DNA of 64,000 nt, from assembly GCF_029893965.1 (NCBI RefSeq), contig NZ_JARXXP010000007.1:124001-188000 (forward strand), written 5' to 3'. This document shows, in pieces, positions 38,140-46,987 of the stretch. Origin of the DNA: Paenibacillus sp. PastM-3. Its GTDB lineage: Bacteria > Bacillota > Bacilli > Paenibacillales > Paenibacillaceae. How positions within the stretch are numbered: position 1 is the stretch's first letter; each line of letters begins with the position of its first letter. The notes beneath the pieces were generated by a model that was given only the letters and a program-made list of their open reading frames with translations, was not told the origin of the DNA and made no database searches. The position numbers and the translations under genes are program-made.

Positions 38140-40194
38140 TCAGCCTTCAAAAGAAACCAGTGACTGCTTCAGATTCTCTGCCAGCTCCTCCAGCTTCGCT
38201 GAAAGGGCAACCAGCTCCTCGCTGACGATGAATTGCTGCGACGACATCGAGGCTACCTCCTGGGTGGATGCGCTGGTCTGCTGCACAACCGAAGTTACGC
38301 TGGCCATCGATTCACCGAATTGGCGCTGGAATCTCTCCAGCTCAGCCACGGAGGATGAGGACTCGCTGATCAGCTCAAGGAAAGCTTCCATTTCCGTCCG
38401 GACACTCTCAAATATAACAGAGGATTCCCGAACGGATGTAATCTGCTCCCGAAACAGCGGGCCGGCTTCGCTTACGACCTTCACTGTATTTTCAATATGG
38501 CGGCTGATCTCCTCTGTTATTGCAGAGACAGACTGGATCGATTGATTGGACTGGTTCGCAAGCCCTCTGATCTCATCGGCAATGACAATGAACCCTTTAC
38601 CGGCCGCCCCTGCACGGACCGCTTCGATTGAAGCGTTCAGCGCAAGGATATTCGTCTGCTTGTTGACGGCTATCATCGGGCTCAGGATACTGCGGATCAG
38701 ATGAGTGCTCTCCTGCAGCATAGCAGAGTTCTCCTGTATCAGATTCATCATCTGGACTGTGGATTCACTCTGCTTGACCAGCGTCTGCATCAGTGTAGCC
38801 CCCTGGTCACTGACCGTCAATACCCGCTCTGCCGTTCTGTCCATAATGGAATTGATTCCGGCCACCTCCTGCATCTTGGTGCCCATCATCTCCACATTCC
38901 GGTTGCTGGCTTCGGCTTCTGCTGCCAGGCTGGCTGCACCCTGCGCAATTTCCCCGGTTGCTTCCGCAACCTCTTTTGCATGATTGGAGGTTGCACCGGA
39001 TGCTCTCACCAGCTGCTCTGATGTTGCCAGCACTTCCGCTGCCGATCTGCTGCTCTGGCCGGCCAGAAGGGAGATCTGTTCCATCATCTTGTTGAAGCTG
39101 TGGCCCAGACGTCCAATCTCATCCTGGCCTTTGAAATTCGTCCGGACCTGCAGATTGCCCTGCTCGCCTTCTTCCATAAGCCTGGCCAGCTTGCCGAGCG
39201 GACGGCCGATCAGGCGTACCAGAATATAACCGATCAGCAACGCTATCAGAGCTGCTGCTAGCACTACTGCTAAAGTGATATAGAGCAACCTCTCGGCGGA
39301 TTTGGTAAAATCGCTGACCGGGGCGTAGCCGAGAAGAGTCCATCCTCCGGTATCCAGCGGCTGGTAGACTGCCAGCTGGGACTTGCCCTGCTCATCTTTG
39401 GCTGTAAAGGACTGTTTCTGCCCGTCCTGTGGTTCAGCGGCAGCTTGTATGTATGAGGCCTGTCCTAGCAGCGCATTGTCCGCTCCATACACAATGCTGC
39501 CCTGCGGGTCCAGAATACGGATTTCTCCGGTCTGACCGATATGGAGGTTTGACAGCACATCCGTCAAGGCGCTTCCCTTAATCTCAATAAGCATATAATA
39601 TTCGGCAGCCGGGTTCTGGATGTTACGCAGCAGCCGGCCCATCGTCATGGATGACTCGCTATACATCTCGAAGAACCCTTTATCCAGTACCGGGAACCAG
39701 ACCGGCTGGCCCTTACCTTCGTCGATCTTTTTAATTCTTGACTGAATCTCGTCACCGCCCCGGACAGCGCTGACTCCGGCCGATTTGTAGGACTGCGCAT
39801 CGACCAGGCTTCTGGAAACGAGGCGTATGGCGACCAGCCGCTCGTCGGACCCTTTTACCGAATCCAGCTTGCGGCGTATGCGGTCCTCGGCTGCTACCTT
39901 GGCTACCGTTCCGGCCGCCGGATCATTGACCAGCTCCATATCGGCTTTCAGTGTAGAATCGACTGCAAACTGTCTTGAGAGCGCTTCATATTCTGCAAAC
40001 AAAAAATCCAGCTTGTCCGCTGCCTGAACAATGGACTGCGAGGAGGCTGCTGCTACTTCATCCGTAATAATGCCTTTGGCTGCATAATAAGAGGTAAGTC
40101 CAAGCACGGAAGACAGCAGGACAATGGTACCGAAGAGAATAACAAACAATTTGACACCTACCGATTTCAATTGCACATTTCGCGGCCGTTTCAT
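38140..40194 (-). CDS. methyl-accepting chemotaxis protein
   Basis: A 684-residue receptor. Membrane span one (FVILFGTIVLLSSVLGLTSY) lies at about 20-40. An extracellular sensory domain of dCache size extends to about 290, and span two (ITLAVVLAAALIALLIGYIL) is at about 300. A HAMP domain (RPLGKLARLMEEGEQGNLQ) and a long coiled-coil signalling domain follow. The tip reads NASIEAVRAGAAGKGFIVIA and DEIRGLANQSNQSI; the usual EAARAGE has become EAVRAGAAG. The ligand is unknown. It sits between the GH4/AraC pair and the maltodextrin transporter, so a sugar is plausible. The start at 40194 follows GAGGAGAGGGAG. Confidence 0.9.
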   Translation of the reverse strand: MKRPRNVQLKSVGVKLFVILFGTIVLLSSVLGLTSYYAAKGIITDEVAAASSQSIVQAADKLDFLFAEYEALSRQFAVDSTLKADMELVNDPAAGTVAKVAAEDRIRRKLDSVKGSDERLVAIRLVSRSLVDAQSYKSAGVSAVRGGDEIQSRIKKIDEGKGQPVWFPVLDKGFFEMYSESSMTMGRLLRNIQNPAAEYYMLIEIKGSALTDVLSNLHIGQTGEIRILDPQGSIVYGADNALLGQASYIQAAAEPQDGQKQSFTAKDEQGKSQLAVYQPLDTGGWTLLGYAPVSDFTKSAERLLYITLAVVLAAALIALLIGYILVRLIGRPLGKLARLMEEGEQGNLQVRTNFKGQDEIGRLGHSFNKMMEQISLLAGQSSRSAAEVLATSEQLVRASGATSNHAKEVAEATGEIAQGAASLAAEAEASNRNVEMMGTKMQEVAGINSIMDRTAERVLTVSDQGATLMQTLVKQSESTVQMMNLIQENSAMLQESTHLIRSILSPMIAVNKQTNILALNASIEAVRAGAAGKGFIVIADEIRGLANQSNQSIQSVSAITEEISRHIENTVKVVSEAGPLFREQITSVRESSVIFESVRTEMEAFLELISESSSSVAELERFQRQFGESMASVTSVVQQTSASTQEVASMSSQQFIVSEELVALSAKLEELAENLKQSLVSFEG

Positions 40195-40221
40195 CAGGCT
40201 CCCTCTCCTCATAACAGAAAT

Positions 40222-40267
40222 AAACAGGGTACCCCCTTACTGAACTGCATAAAGGTGTACCCTGTTT
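40222..40267. terminator. hairpin between malG and the chemotaxis gene
   Basis: AAACAGGGTAC (40222-40232) pairs perfectly with GTACCCTGTTT (40257-40267); an inner CCCC/GGTG helix is possible. It probably ends the malEFG transcript. Confidence 0.65.
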
Positions 40268-40293
40268 TCATGGAATACTGTAATATATGATCG

Positions 40294-41139
40294 TTATCCT
40301 TTGCTGGCACCGGCGGTCAGACCGTCAACCAGCAGCCTTTGCAGGAATCCGAAAAGGATCATAATAGGAACGGAGATCATTACCGCTCCGGCAGCGAAGA
40401 GCGTAAAGTTCGAATTCTGCTGGCTGTTGACCATATCCCACATACCTACAGCAACCGTCCAGTTCTCCTTGGTCCGCAGAACAAGCTTGGCGAAGATGAA
40501 GTCTACCCACGGGCCGACAAACTGGGTCAGCGCCATATAAGTGATCATCGGACGGGATAACGGCAGGATAATCCGGATAAAGATCCCGAAATTGCTCGCA
40601 CCGTCAATACGTGCCGCTTCATCCAGCGAACGCGGTATGGTATCCAGGAAGCCCTTGGCAATCAGCGTTCCGCCCAGCGGCGCTCCCGCCGCATAAACAA
40701 TAATCAGAGCCAGATGCGTATCAAGCAGATCGAATTGCTTCAGCAGCAGGTAGATGGCAATCATACTCATGAAACCCGGGAACATCCCGAGAATCAGCAG
40801 TGTTGACATCGTGGTCTTGCGGCTTTTGAACCGGAATCTTGACAGAGCGTAGCTTGTAAGCAGTGTTAACAGAACACCGATCAGCATCGAAAATACGGCA
40901 ATCTTCAGTGTATTGGTGTACCAGGTGCCGAACATGTAAATATCTGAAGTAAACAGCTCTTTGTAATGAGAAAGAGTGAACTGCTCAGGGATCAGTGTCT
41001 TGCTGTACAGGGATTTACCGGGCCGGAAAGAGGCCAGAAGAATCCACAGAGCCGGATACAACGCTACAACCGCCATAACAATCAGAACTATATAGCTTGC
41101 AGCCAGGCGTACGATATTCGCGAATTTGCGTCCGATCAT
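40294..41139 (-). CDS. malG: maltodextrin ABC permease MalG
   Basis: A 281-residue inner-membrane permease of the MalG family with six spans (YIVLIVMAVVALYPALWILL is the first). The EAA loop that docks the ATPase reads EAARIDGASNFGIFIRIILP, and the tail GLTAGASKG is typical of MalG. Its start overlaps the end of malF by four bases, so translation is coupled. No MalK-type ATPase lies in the cluster; a shared MsmX-like ATPase elsewhere is inferred, as in B. subtilis. Confidence 0.92.
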   Translation of the reverse strand: MIGRKFANIVRLAASYIVLIVMAVVALYPALWILLASFRPGKSLYSKTLIPEQFTLSHYKELFTSDIYMFGTWYTNTLKIAVFSMLIGVLLTLLTSYALSRFRFKSRKTTMSTLLILGMFPGFMSMIAIYLLLKQFDLLDTHLALIIVYAAGAPLGGTLIAKGFLDTIPRSLDEAARIDGASNFGIFIRIILPLSRPMITYMALTQFVGPWVDFIFAKLVLRTKENWTVAVGMWDMVNSQQNSNFTLFAAGAVMISVPIMILFGFLQRLLVDGLTAGASKG

Positions 41140-42449
41140 TGGATCATATCCTCCTCTTTAAATGACTTGGTCCGGCGGTAATTGTACAGGGAGAATCCGG
41201 CCACAATGATAAAGATGATAATCCCGATTGCGGAAGCCATATTATTTTTGTTCTGGTCAGCCGTTAATTTATAGAGCCAGGTAACCAGCAAGTCGGTTGA
41301 GCCGGCATATTGATAGTTACCGTTAACCGGGGCACCGCCTGTCAGCAGGTAAATGGCGTTAAAGTTATTGATGTTGCCCGCAAACTGCATGATCAGTGTA
41401 GGTGCGGTTGAGAACAGAATCATCGGCAGGGTAATGATCCGGAATTTCTGATAGTTTGTTGCACCGTCTACTTCAGCAGCTTCATACATATCACGCGGAA
41501 TGGTAGTCAGCACACCCATAACCAGCAGCATTGAAACTGGTATCCCTACCCACATGTTAACGAGGATGACCGTCACTTTTGCCCAGAAGGGGTCAGTTAG
41601 CCACGGCAGCCCGCCAAGTCCGAAATATCCCAGATACTGGTTGATCGGACCGAACTGCCCGTTGAACAGGTTGCGCATAAGCAGGAGCGAGATCATCTGC
41701 GGAACGGCATACGGTACAATCAGAATAATTCTCCAAAAGCCTTTGAAGCGTATCCCCTTCTGGTTAACCAGCAGCGCCACAAGCACGCCGCCGAAGTATG
41801 TAGTAACCGTCGAGAGCACCGCCCAGATGATCGTCCATGTTAATACGCCATAGAAGGTTTCGCTCCATGTTTTCAGGAACAGCAAATTGCGGAAGGTTTC
41901 AAAACCGACCCAGTCAACCAGCTTGGCAGGCGGAATATGATCCGGTGCAGCAAAGTTGGTGAACGCCAGCATGATCATAAAGATAATCGGCATAATCGTA
42001 AAGAACAATATGCCTACGCTGGGCAGAATCAGAAACGTCTGGGCAAACTTATAATCCAGAATATATCTGACCGTTTGCTTGAATGTATTGGACTCAAGAC
42101 CGGCATCGCGTGCCGCTCCGATCTTATAAGCATCTCTAATGTTTATAAACCAGGCAAACAGAATAATGATGAAAAACAGGAGAGTAATCAGACTCTCAAT
42201 CATAATGAAGATGGAGTGGTCACCTGCGACCATTTTGGCAATTCCATTTACTTTTTCAAGACGGTTTGGAGTATCTCCCAGTGTGGTGATGCCCCAAATA
42301 GCTCTTCCAAGATTATTGATAAAATAGATTAGGCCTAACGCCTCTATTAATAAGAAGATAAGACCCTTGATGAATTGGCGGTTGTATATTTGTCCCAATC
42401 CCATAAATATGGTCGACAGTATTGCGGCTCTCGTACGGTGTCGCTGCAT
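41136..42449 (-). CDS. malF: maltodextrin ABC permease MalF
   Basis: A 437-residue permease, longer than most sugar permeases because of extra N-terminal spans (residues 1-130: FIKGLIFLLIEALGLIYFIN; SIFIMIESLITLLFFIIILF) as in MdxF/MalF of Gram-positives. The EAA loop is EAAEVDGATNYQKFRIITLP. MPIIFMIMLAFTNF and GTTDLL-like loops agree with the family. The ribosome site GGAAGGGAA is close to the ATG. It is separated from malE by a GC-rich hairpin, and it overlaps malG by four bases. Confidence 0.92.
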   Translation of the reverse strand: MQRHRTRAAILSTIFMGLGQIYNRQFIKGLIFLLIEALGLIYFINNLGRAIWGITTLGDTPNRLEKVNGIAKMVAGDHSIFIMIESLITLLFFIIILFAWFINIRDAYKIGAARDAGLESNTFKQTVRYILDYKFAQTFLILPSVGILFFTIMPIIFMIMLAFTNFAAPDHIPPAKLVDWVGFETFRNLLFLKTWSETFYGVLTWTIIWAVLSTVTTYFGGVLVALLVNQKGIRFKGFWRIILIVPYAVPQMISLLLMRNLFNGQFGPINQYLGYFGLGGLPWLTDPFWAKVTVILVNMWVGIPVSMLLVMGVLTTIPRDMYEAAEVDGATNYQKFRIITLPMILFSTAPTLIMQFAGNINNFNAIYLLTGGAPVNGNYQYAGSTDLLVTWLYKLTADQNKNNMASAIGIIIFIIVAGFSLYNYRRTKSFKEEDMIQ

Positions 42450-42489
42450 TTCCCTTCCGTTCTCCTCTCCGCGCGGAATTCAGGAAACT

Positions 42490-42514
42490 GCCCGCCGGTG
42501 AAGTTTCGGCGGGC
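42490..42514 (-). promoter_or_regulatory. intercistronic hairpin between malE and malF
   Basis: GCCCGCCG (42490-42497) and CGGCGGGC (42507-42514) pair perfectly around a nine-base loop. There is no T tract. It may protect the malE message end and lower permease expression relative to the binding protein. Confidence 0.6.
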
Positions 42515-42565
42515 GATTCATTCCACAGTTTGCTATTGGTTGTTCACTGTTACGAATTCAGGGTA

Positions 42566-43891
42566 TTACTGGGCACCGTTGTTAAGATCTTTAATCTGCT
42601 GTACGGCTTTGTCCATTGCTGTTTTTGGATCAGCGTTGTTATCCCAAATTTCCGGAAGCGCTGCGTTTACAGGAGCCCATACATTACCCATTTCAGGGAT
42701 GGACGGCATTGGCTCCGAGCTCTTGGCCTGCTCAGCAAAGGCGGATAAATAAGGGTCGCCTGTGATCTGCGGATCTGCCAGTGCTTCGTTGTTGGTAGGA
42801 ATGGAACCGACCATCTTGTTCAGGGTCAGCTGTGCATCTTTACTGGAAGCAAAGTGTGCATAGAGCTTGGCTGCGTTCGGATATTGCGTATAAGCGTTAA
42901 CCCCGAAAATTTTGATACCGGAGAAAGTAATCGCCTGTTTGCCGTTAATAGTAGGAACCGGAGCAACACCAAGGTTATCGCCAAGTGCTTCTTTGTAAGC
43001 TGCGAGTTCCCAAGGACCTGTGATGTCCATCGCTACGTCGCCGCTGGTGAACAGGGCGCGCTTGATGTCAGCGGTGATGTCACCGCTCTTGACCGGCAGT
43101 GCTTCCTTCATTTTGGCGAATGCAGTCAGACCTTCGATAGCGCCTTCGTTGTTCAGGCCGATATCATCCTTGTCAGTACCGTCTTTACCGAACAGGTAAC
43201 CGCCGGTAGTTGCAATGAAGGTGTAGCCGTAATACATGTTGCCGACTTCCCACATAATGCCGTATTTGTTCTGGTTTTTGTTAGTGAAGGTTTTGCTGAA
43301 GGCAAGAACGTCATCAAAGGATTTCGGTGCTTCAGGCAACAGCGTCTTATTGTAGTAGAGGGCATAAGTTTCAGCCGCTCTTGGGTATCCGTACAGTTCG
43401 CCGTCATAGGAGGAGCCTATGATGGAAGCTTCAGTATTTTCAGCTTTGGTCTGTTCGGCAAAAATATCATTTGGCAGCAGCAGGCTCGCGCTTGCGGCTT
43501 TACCAAGGTTATCATGCGGAATCAGGATAACGTCTGCAGCCAGTCCGGAAGGTCCGTCCTGTGTCAGCTTGCCCACTTGGTCTGGTGGTGGAATCTCCTC
43601 AATTTTGACCGGAACGTTGTATTTCTCGGTAAATTGCTTGGCGATCTCTTCAGCAAATACTCTCTCTTCTTTACTTTCCCAGACAACCAGCGATGCACCA
43701 TCTTCAGGTACGACCTCTTCAGTTACAGCTTCGCCGCTGTTTGTAGCAGGTGCGTTAGTGGCCGTGGTATCTGCCGGCGCATTCGTTCCTGCTGCGTTAC
43801 CGCCGTTATTGTTGTTGCCGGAGCCGCATGCTGTAATGGACGCTGCCATTGAGACTGCTGCGGTGATGACCATGAGTTTTTTCAACTTCAT
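42566..43891 (-). CDS. malE: maltodextrin-binding lipoprotein MalE
   Basis: A 441-residue solute-binding lipoprotein of ABC family 1. The start is ATG 43891, with GGGAGGGG upstream; the frame is open to 44044 without start signals. The signal peptide MKLKKLMVITAAVSMAASIT ends in the lipobox ITAC (Cys23). An Asn/Gly/Ala/Thr linker follows, then the binding domain (LVVWESKEERVFAEEIAKQF, DVILIPHDNLGKAA, GDVAMDITGPWELAAYK). It should capture maltodextrins outside the membrane and deliver them to MalF-MalG. Operator-like and cre-like sites lie upstream. Confidence 0.93.
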   Translation of the reverse strand: MKLKKLMVITAAVSMAASITACGSGNNNNGGNAAGTNAPADTTATNAPATNSGEAVTEEVVPEDGASLVVWESKEERVFAEEIAKQFTEKYNVPVKIEEIPPPDQVGKLTQDGPSGLAADVILIPHDNLGKAASASLLLPNDIFAEQTKAENTEASIIGSSYDGELYGYPRAAETYALYYNKTLLPEAPKSFDDVLAFSKTFTNKNQNKYGIMWEVGNMYYGYTFIATTGGYLFGKDGTDKDDIGLNNEGAIEGLTAFAKMKEALPVKSGDITADIKRALFTSGDVAMDITGPWELAAYKEALGDNLGVAPVPTINGKQAITFSGIKIFGVNAYTQYPNAAKLYAHFASSKDAQLTLNKMVGSIPTNNEALADPQITGDPYLSAFAEQAKSSEPMPSIPEMGNVWAPVNAALPEIWDNNADPKTAMDKAVQQIKDLNNGAQ

Positions 43892-44078
43892 TACTTTAAC
43901 CCCTCCCGATTTGTATATCGCTTTTTGTGCTTGAGATGATGCTGCAGAACATGCGCAAACGATTTCAGAAGATTCAAAAAAAATGTGTGTGTCTGTCAAC
44001 CATCCTTCTGAATACGCTTCAACAAGTTCTAGAAAGCGCTTCATTCATAATTTCATAATACAACAGTAATGTTAATTG

Positions 44079-44094
44079 TTAAAACGTTTGCACA
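44079..44094. promoter_or_regulatory. LacI-family operator-like site before malE
   Basis: TTAAAACGTTTGCACA shares the AAACGTTTGC core of the perfect palindrome GCAAACGTTTGC at 54816. It lies 190 bases before the malE start, and is a likely site of the LacI-family regulator encoded at 55329. Confidence 0.5.
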
Positions 44095-44578
44095 GTGTAT
44101 ATTTGCCCATATATCCTGTTTAACACGCTTCAATGAACAATTATCTTCGTTTTTCACATTATTCCTCTTATTTACTCTAAATAACAACGAAACCAGCTTC
44201 AAGTTTGGTCAAAACCAGTAACTTATACATGAAAAAAGGGGGATCCAGGTGATCTTTTTCTTATTTTGAGTACAGAAAGGCAGTACCACTCGTGAAAAAT
44301 AGTGCAATGGTTTGAACAATAGTATTGTACGGCCATTTATTCCATGCTATAATCCAAACCATTATGAGCAGCCCACCCTGCCGGAGGCAGAGCAAGCATG
44401 CGCCCTTGTTCTTACAACAACCAAAAGGCAATGTTACTTATCAGGGACAACCTCGGACAAGCTTAGGCTGGAGTTGTTCCTTTTTGCTATGGGCGAATTT
44501 CATAAGTAATGTGTGCAACCGTGGCGCAAGTGACGGTGCCATACAGGCATAACGCCTCTTTCTTCACCTATTTATCCG

Positions 44579-44690
44579 GTTTTAGTCTGAAGGACCCCTG
44601 GAAGCGCAGCTCACAAAACTTTTAGCCTATGCTTCCGAAGCAAGTTTTGTACGAAGGATCTCTGGAAGCGCAGCTCACAAAACTTTTAGG
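44579..44690 (+). repeat. leader repeat, copy at the cyclomaltodextrinase gene
   Basis: A full unit (44629-44690) starts ATGCTTCCGAAGC, continues AAGTTTTGTACGAAGGATC and ends GGAAGCGCAGCTCACAAAAC then TTTTAGGAGG, the ribosome site. A partial, diverged unit (44579-44625) precedes it and repeats the same last 22 bases exactly. AAGTTTTGT (44642-44650) is the perfect complement of ACAAAACTT (44677-44685), giving a stem just before the ribosome site. The same unit occurs at 56535-56630. Confidence 0.85.
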
Positions 44691-44700
44691 AGGAATTATC

Positions 44701-46446
44701 ATGTTACTTGAAGCTGTATATCACCGCCCGCGGTTAAACTGGTCATACGCCTATGACTATGAAACCATCCATCTCCGTCTGCGTGCCAAAAAAGGTGACC
44801 TGACTGAAGTGTTCGCCTGGGCCGGGGATAAATATGCATGGGACACTACCAAAGAACTGATCCCGATGAAGCTGTTTACTAGCGATGCAATGTTCGATTA
44901 CTGGGAATGTGAATCCGTTCCCCTGTACCGCCGCCTGAAATACGGATTTCTGCTGCAAAAGGGAGATGAACGCATCTGGATGACAGAAAGCGATTTTCAG
45001 ACGGAGCGTCCGGCAAATCCCAACCGGCTGTTCGAATTTCCCTACATAAACCGCGGAGATGTCTTCACCCCGCCAGCCTGGGTTAAAGATGCTATTTTTT
45101 ATCAGATATTCCCTGAACGCTTTGCCAACGGCGACCCCGGCCTGAATCCGGAGAATGTGCAGCCGTGGGGCGGAACGCCTACCCCCGAAAATTTCTTCGG
45201 CGGAGACCTGCAAGGGGTTATCGATCACCTCGATCATCTGACAGAGCTGGGGATTACGGGTATTTATTTCACGCCGATCTTTGCCGGAACCACCAACCAC
45301 AAATACGATACCGAAGACTATATGAAGGTCGATCCGCATTTTGGCGATGTTGAAACACTCAAAAAGCTGGTCAGCGCCTGCCACGAACGCGGAATCCGCG
45401 TGCTGCTGGACGCCGTATTCAACCATTCGGGCAGAACCTTCGCCCCGTTCGTGGATGTGCTGGAGCACGGGGAGAACTCCCGTTATAAGGACTGGTTCCA
45501 TGTCCGCGAGTTCCCGCTTCAGGTCGTGGACAATATTCCGAATTATGATGCCTTCTCGTTCGAACCGAATATGCCTAAGCTCAATACGGAGAATCCTGAG
45601 GTAAAGGAATATCTGCTTAAGGTGGCTGAGTATTGGATCAAAGAGGTCGGCATTGACGGCTGGCGCCTGGATGTGGCGAATGAAGTGGATCACGGCTTCT
45701 GGCGCGAATTCCGCAAGGTTGTCAAAGCCGCTAACCCGGAAGCCTACATTCTCGGTGAAATCTGGCATGAATCCGCTCCTTGGCTGGAGGGGGACAAATT
45801 CGATGCCGTCATGAACTATCCATTCACGGATGCTGTGCTCGACTTCTTCATCAACGGCTCGCTTGACGCTGAAGCTTTTGCCAATGCGATTGGCAAGCAG
45901 CTGTCGCGTTATCCGCTGCAGGCCAGCGAGGTTGCCTTCAATCTGCTGGACAGCCATGATACCGCACGCCTCCTGACCCTGGCCGGCGGCGACAAGAAGA
46001 AGTTTAAGCTGGCTGTGCTGTTCCAGTTCACCTTCATGGGCACGCCTTGCATCTATTACGGTGATGAAGTCGGCATGGACGGCGACAACGATCCGGGCTG
46101 CCGCAAATGCATGGAATGGGACCCTGCCAAGCAGGATCATGGCCTGTTCAGCTTCTATCAGAAGCTGATCTCAATCCGCACCAGCCATCCCGCTTTGCGC
46201 AGCGGGTCCTTCAGATTCCTTGAAGCCGGCCGCAACGGAAGCAAGATTGCCTTCGAACGCAGCCTGGGCGACGAAATCATCATCGTTCTGATGAATACGG
46301 AAGAAACCGCCCAGACCTTCCGGCTGAGCGTCGAGGAGCGCAGCTGGGAGAACCTGTTCACCGGTGACTCCCTGCGTGCAGAACGCGGCACGCTGTCTAT
46401 TAAGCTTCCGGCTTACGGATATACGGCGATTAAGGCGATTTTGTAG
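44701..46446 (+). CDS. cyclomaltodextrinase/neopullulanase (GH13_20)
   Basis: A 581-residue cytoplasmic alpha-amylase-family enzyme. An N-terminal CBM34-like domain (1-125) precedes the catalytic barrel. The nucleophile is D324 (GWRLDVANEVDH), acid/base E353 (ILGEIWHE) and stabiliser D420 (LLDSHDTARL). MPKLNTENPEV and the absence of a signal peptide point to the cyclomaltodextrinase/neopullulanase/maltogenic amylase group, which opens cyclodextrins and trims maltodextrins to maltose. AGGAGG, supplied by the leader repeat, is nine bases before the ATG at 44701. It is divergent from malEFG. Confidence 0.92.
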   Translation: MLLEAVYHRPRLNWSYAYDYETIHLRLRAKKGDLTEVFAWAGDKYAWDTTKELIPMKLFTSDAMFDYWECESVPLYRRLKYGFLLQKGDERIWMTESDFQTERPANPNRLFEFPYINRGDVFTPPAWVKDAIFYQIFPERFANGDPGLNPENVQPWGGTPTPENFFGGDLQGVIDHLDHLTELGITGIYFTPIFAGTTNHKYDTEDYMKVDPHFGDVETLKKLVSACHERGIRVLLDAVFNHSGRTFAPFVDVLEHGENSRYKDWFHVREFPLQVVDNIPNYDAFSFEPNMPKLNTENPEVKEYLLKVAEYWIKEVGIDGWRLDVANEVDHGFWREFRKVVKAANPEAYILGEIWHESAPWLEGDKFDAVMNYPFTDAVLDFFINGSLDAEAFANAIGKQLSRYPLQASEVAFNLLDSHDTARLLTLAGGDKKKFKLAVLFQFTFMGTPCIYYGDEVGMDGDNDPGCRKCMEWDPAKQDHGLFSFYQKLISIRTSHPALRSGSFRFLEAGRNGSKIAFERSLGDEIIIVLMNTEETAQTFRLSVEERSWENLFTGDSLRAERGTLSIKLPAYGYTAIKAIL

Positions 46447-46486
46447 CCTGCGCATTGATGGGGGGCTGGCCGGGCTGGCCGGTAAA

Positions 46487-46680
46487 CTAGTTGGATTTTC
46501 GCCACCTAATTCTATCATTTCCCAATATTTCTGATCATTAGGTGGAAAAATGCCATCTAATTCAGGCCAAATCCACCTTTGAGAGCTAATCCAGTCAAAA
46601 TAAGTGGCGATTTTCCAACTAAAATCTTAAGCAAGGCAAATGTTAAAGAACTAAGATACGAAAATCCACTTAGTTTGGTC
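46487..46680. repeat. modular intergenic repeat, copy 1
   Basis: About 195 bases made of related modules of about 26 bases. They are CTAGTTGGATTTTCGCCACC... at 46487-46512, ATTAGGTGGAAAAATGCC... at 46537-46563, TAAGTGGCGATTTTCCAACT... at 46601-46626 and CGAAAATCCACTTAGTTT at 46659-46676. The third is in inverted sense to the first two. The same order occurs at 63694-63888, with 25 of 26 and 24 of 26 matches for the first and third modules. Confidence 0.8.
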
Positions 46681-46749
46681 AGCGCATCCGCAGCAGCATT
46701 CTCCGCACACTTTTCCTATAAAGCCAGTTTCCCGAAATAAATACAAGTC

Positions 46750-46784
46750 AAACAGCACTCTTCAACAGTTGAAGAGTGCTGTTT
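46750..46784 (+). terminator. 14-bp perfect hairpin after the cyclomaltodextrinase
   Basis: AAACAGCACTCTTC (46750-46763) pairs perfectly with GAAGAGTGCTGTTT (46771-46784). A plausible terminator. 46785-46918 shows no gene. Confidence 0.7.
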
Positions 46785-46923
46785 CCCGTCGGCCGAGATA
46801 AACTCAATTACCACAGAATAGCATTTGATATTTATCCTCAGCATCTGCAGACCCTCATAATCAGATCCTTTTATTCAGATTCCTCTAATCAGGTCCTTCT
46901 CATCCAAACTAATCTACACAACG

Positions 46924-46961
46924 CAAAGCAGCGGTCCCCCTTTAGGAGGATCGCTGCTTTG
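46924..46961 (-). terminator. terminator of the amylopullulanase gene
   Basis: CAAAGCAGCG (46924-46933) pairs with CGCTGCTTTG (46952-46961), with an inner CCCCC/GGAGG helix, 26 bases beyond the stop codon on the minus strand. Confidence 0.7.
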
Positions 46962-46987
46962 TGTGTTCATTTAACCAGCTATAATTC

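Larger units (their letters stand above)
43892..44700. other. malE/cyclomaltodextrinase intergenic region
   Basis: An 809-base divergent control region. From left to right it holds GCAAACGATTT (43955-43965), a cre-like core AGAAAGCGCTTCA (44031-44043), the operator-like AAAACGTTTGCA (44081-44092) and the leader repeat at 44579-44690. A short open frame at 44312-44509 has no ribosome site and is not accepted as a gene. Confidence 0.6.

Noticed and set aside
44312..44509. Short plus-strand open frame in the malE upstream region
   Set aside because: No ribosome site, overlapping alternatives in another frame and no protein-like pattern; treated as regulatory DNA.
44743..46140. 465-codon open frame on the minus strand
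   Set aside because: Antisense to the cyclomaltodextrinase catalytic domain. It has no ribosome site or recognisable motif.
46487..46680. Modular repeat considered as a degenerate CRISPR array
   Set aside because: Modules alternate in orientation, spacers differ in length, and no cas genes are near.
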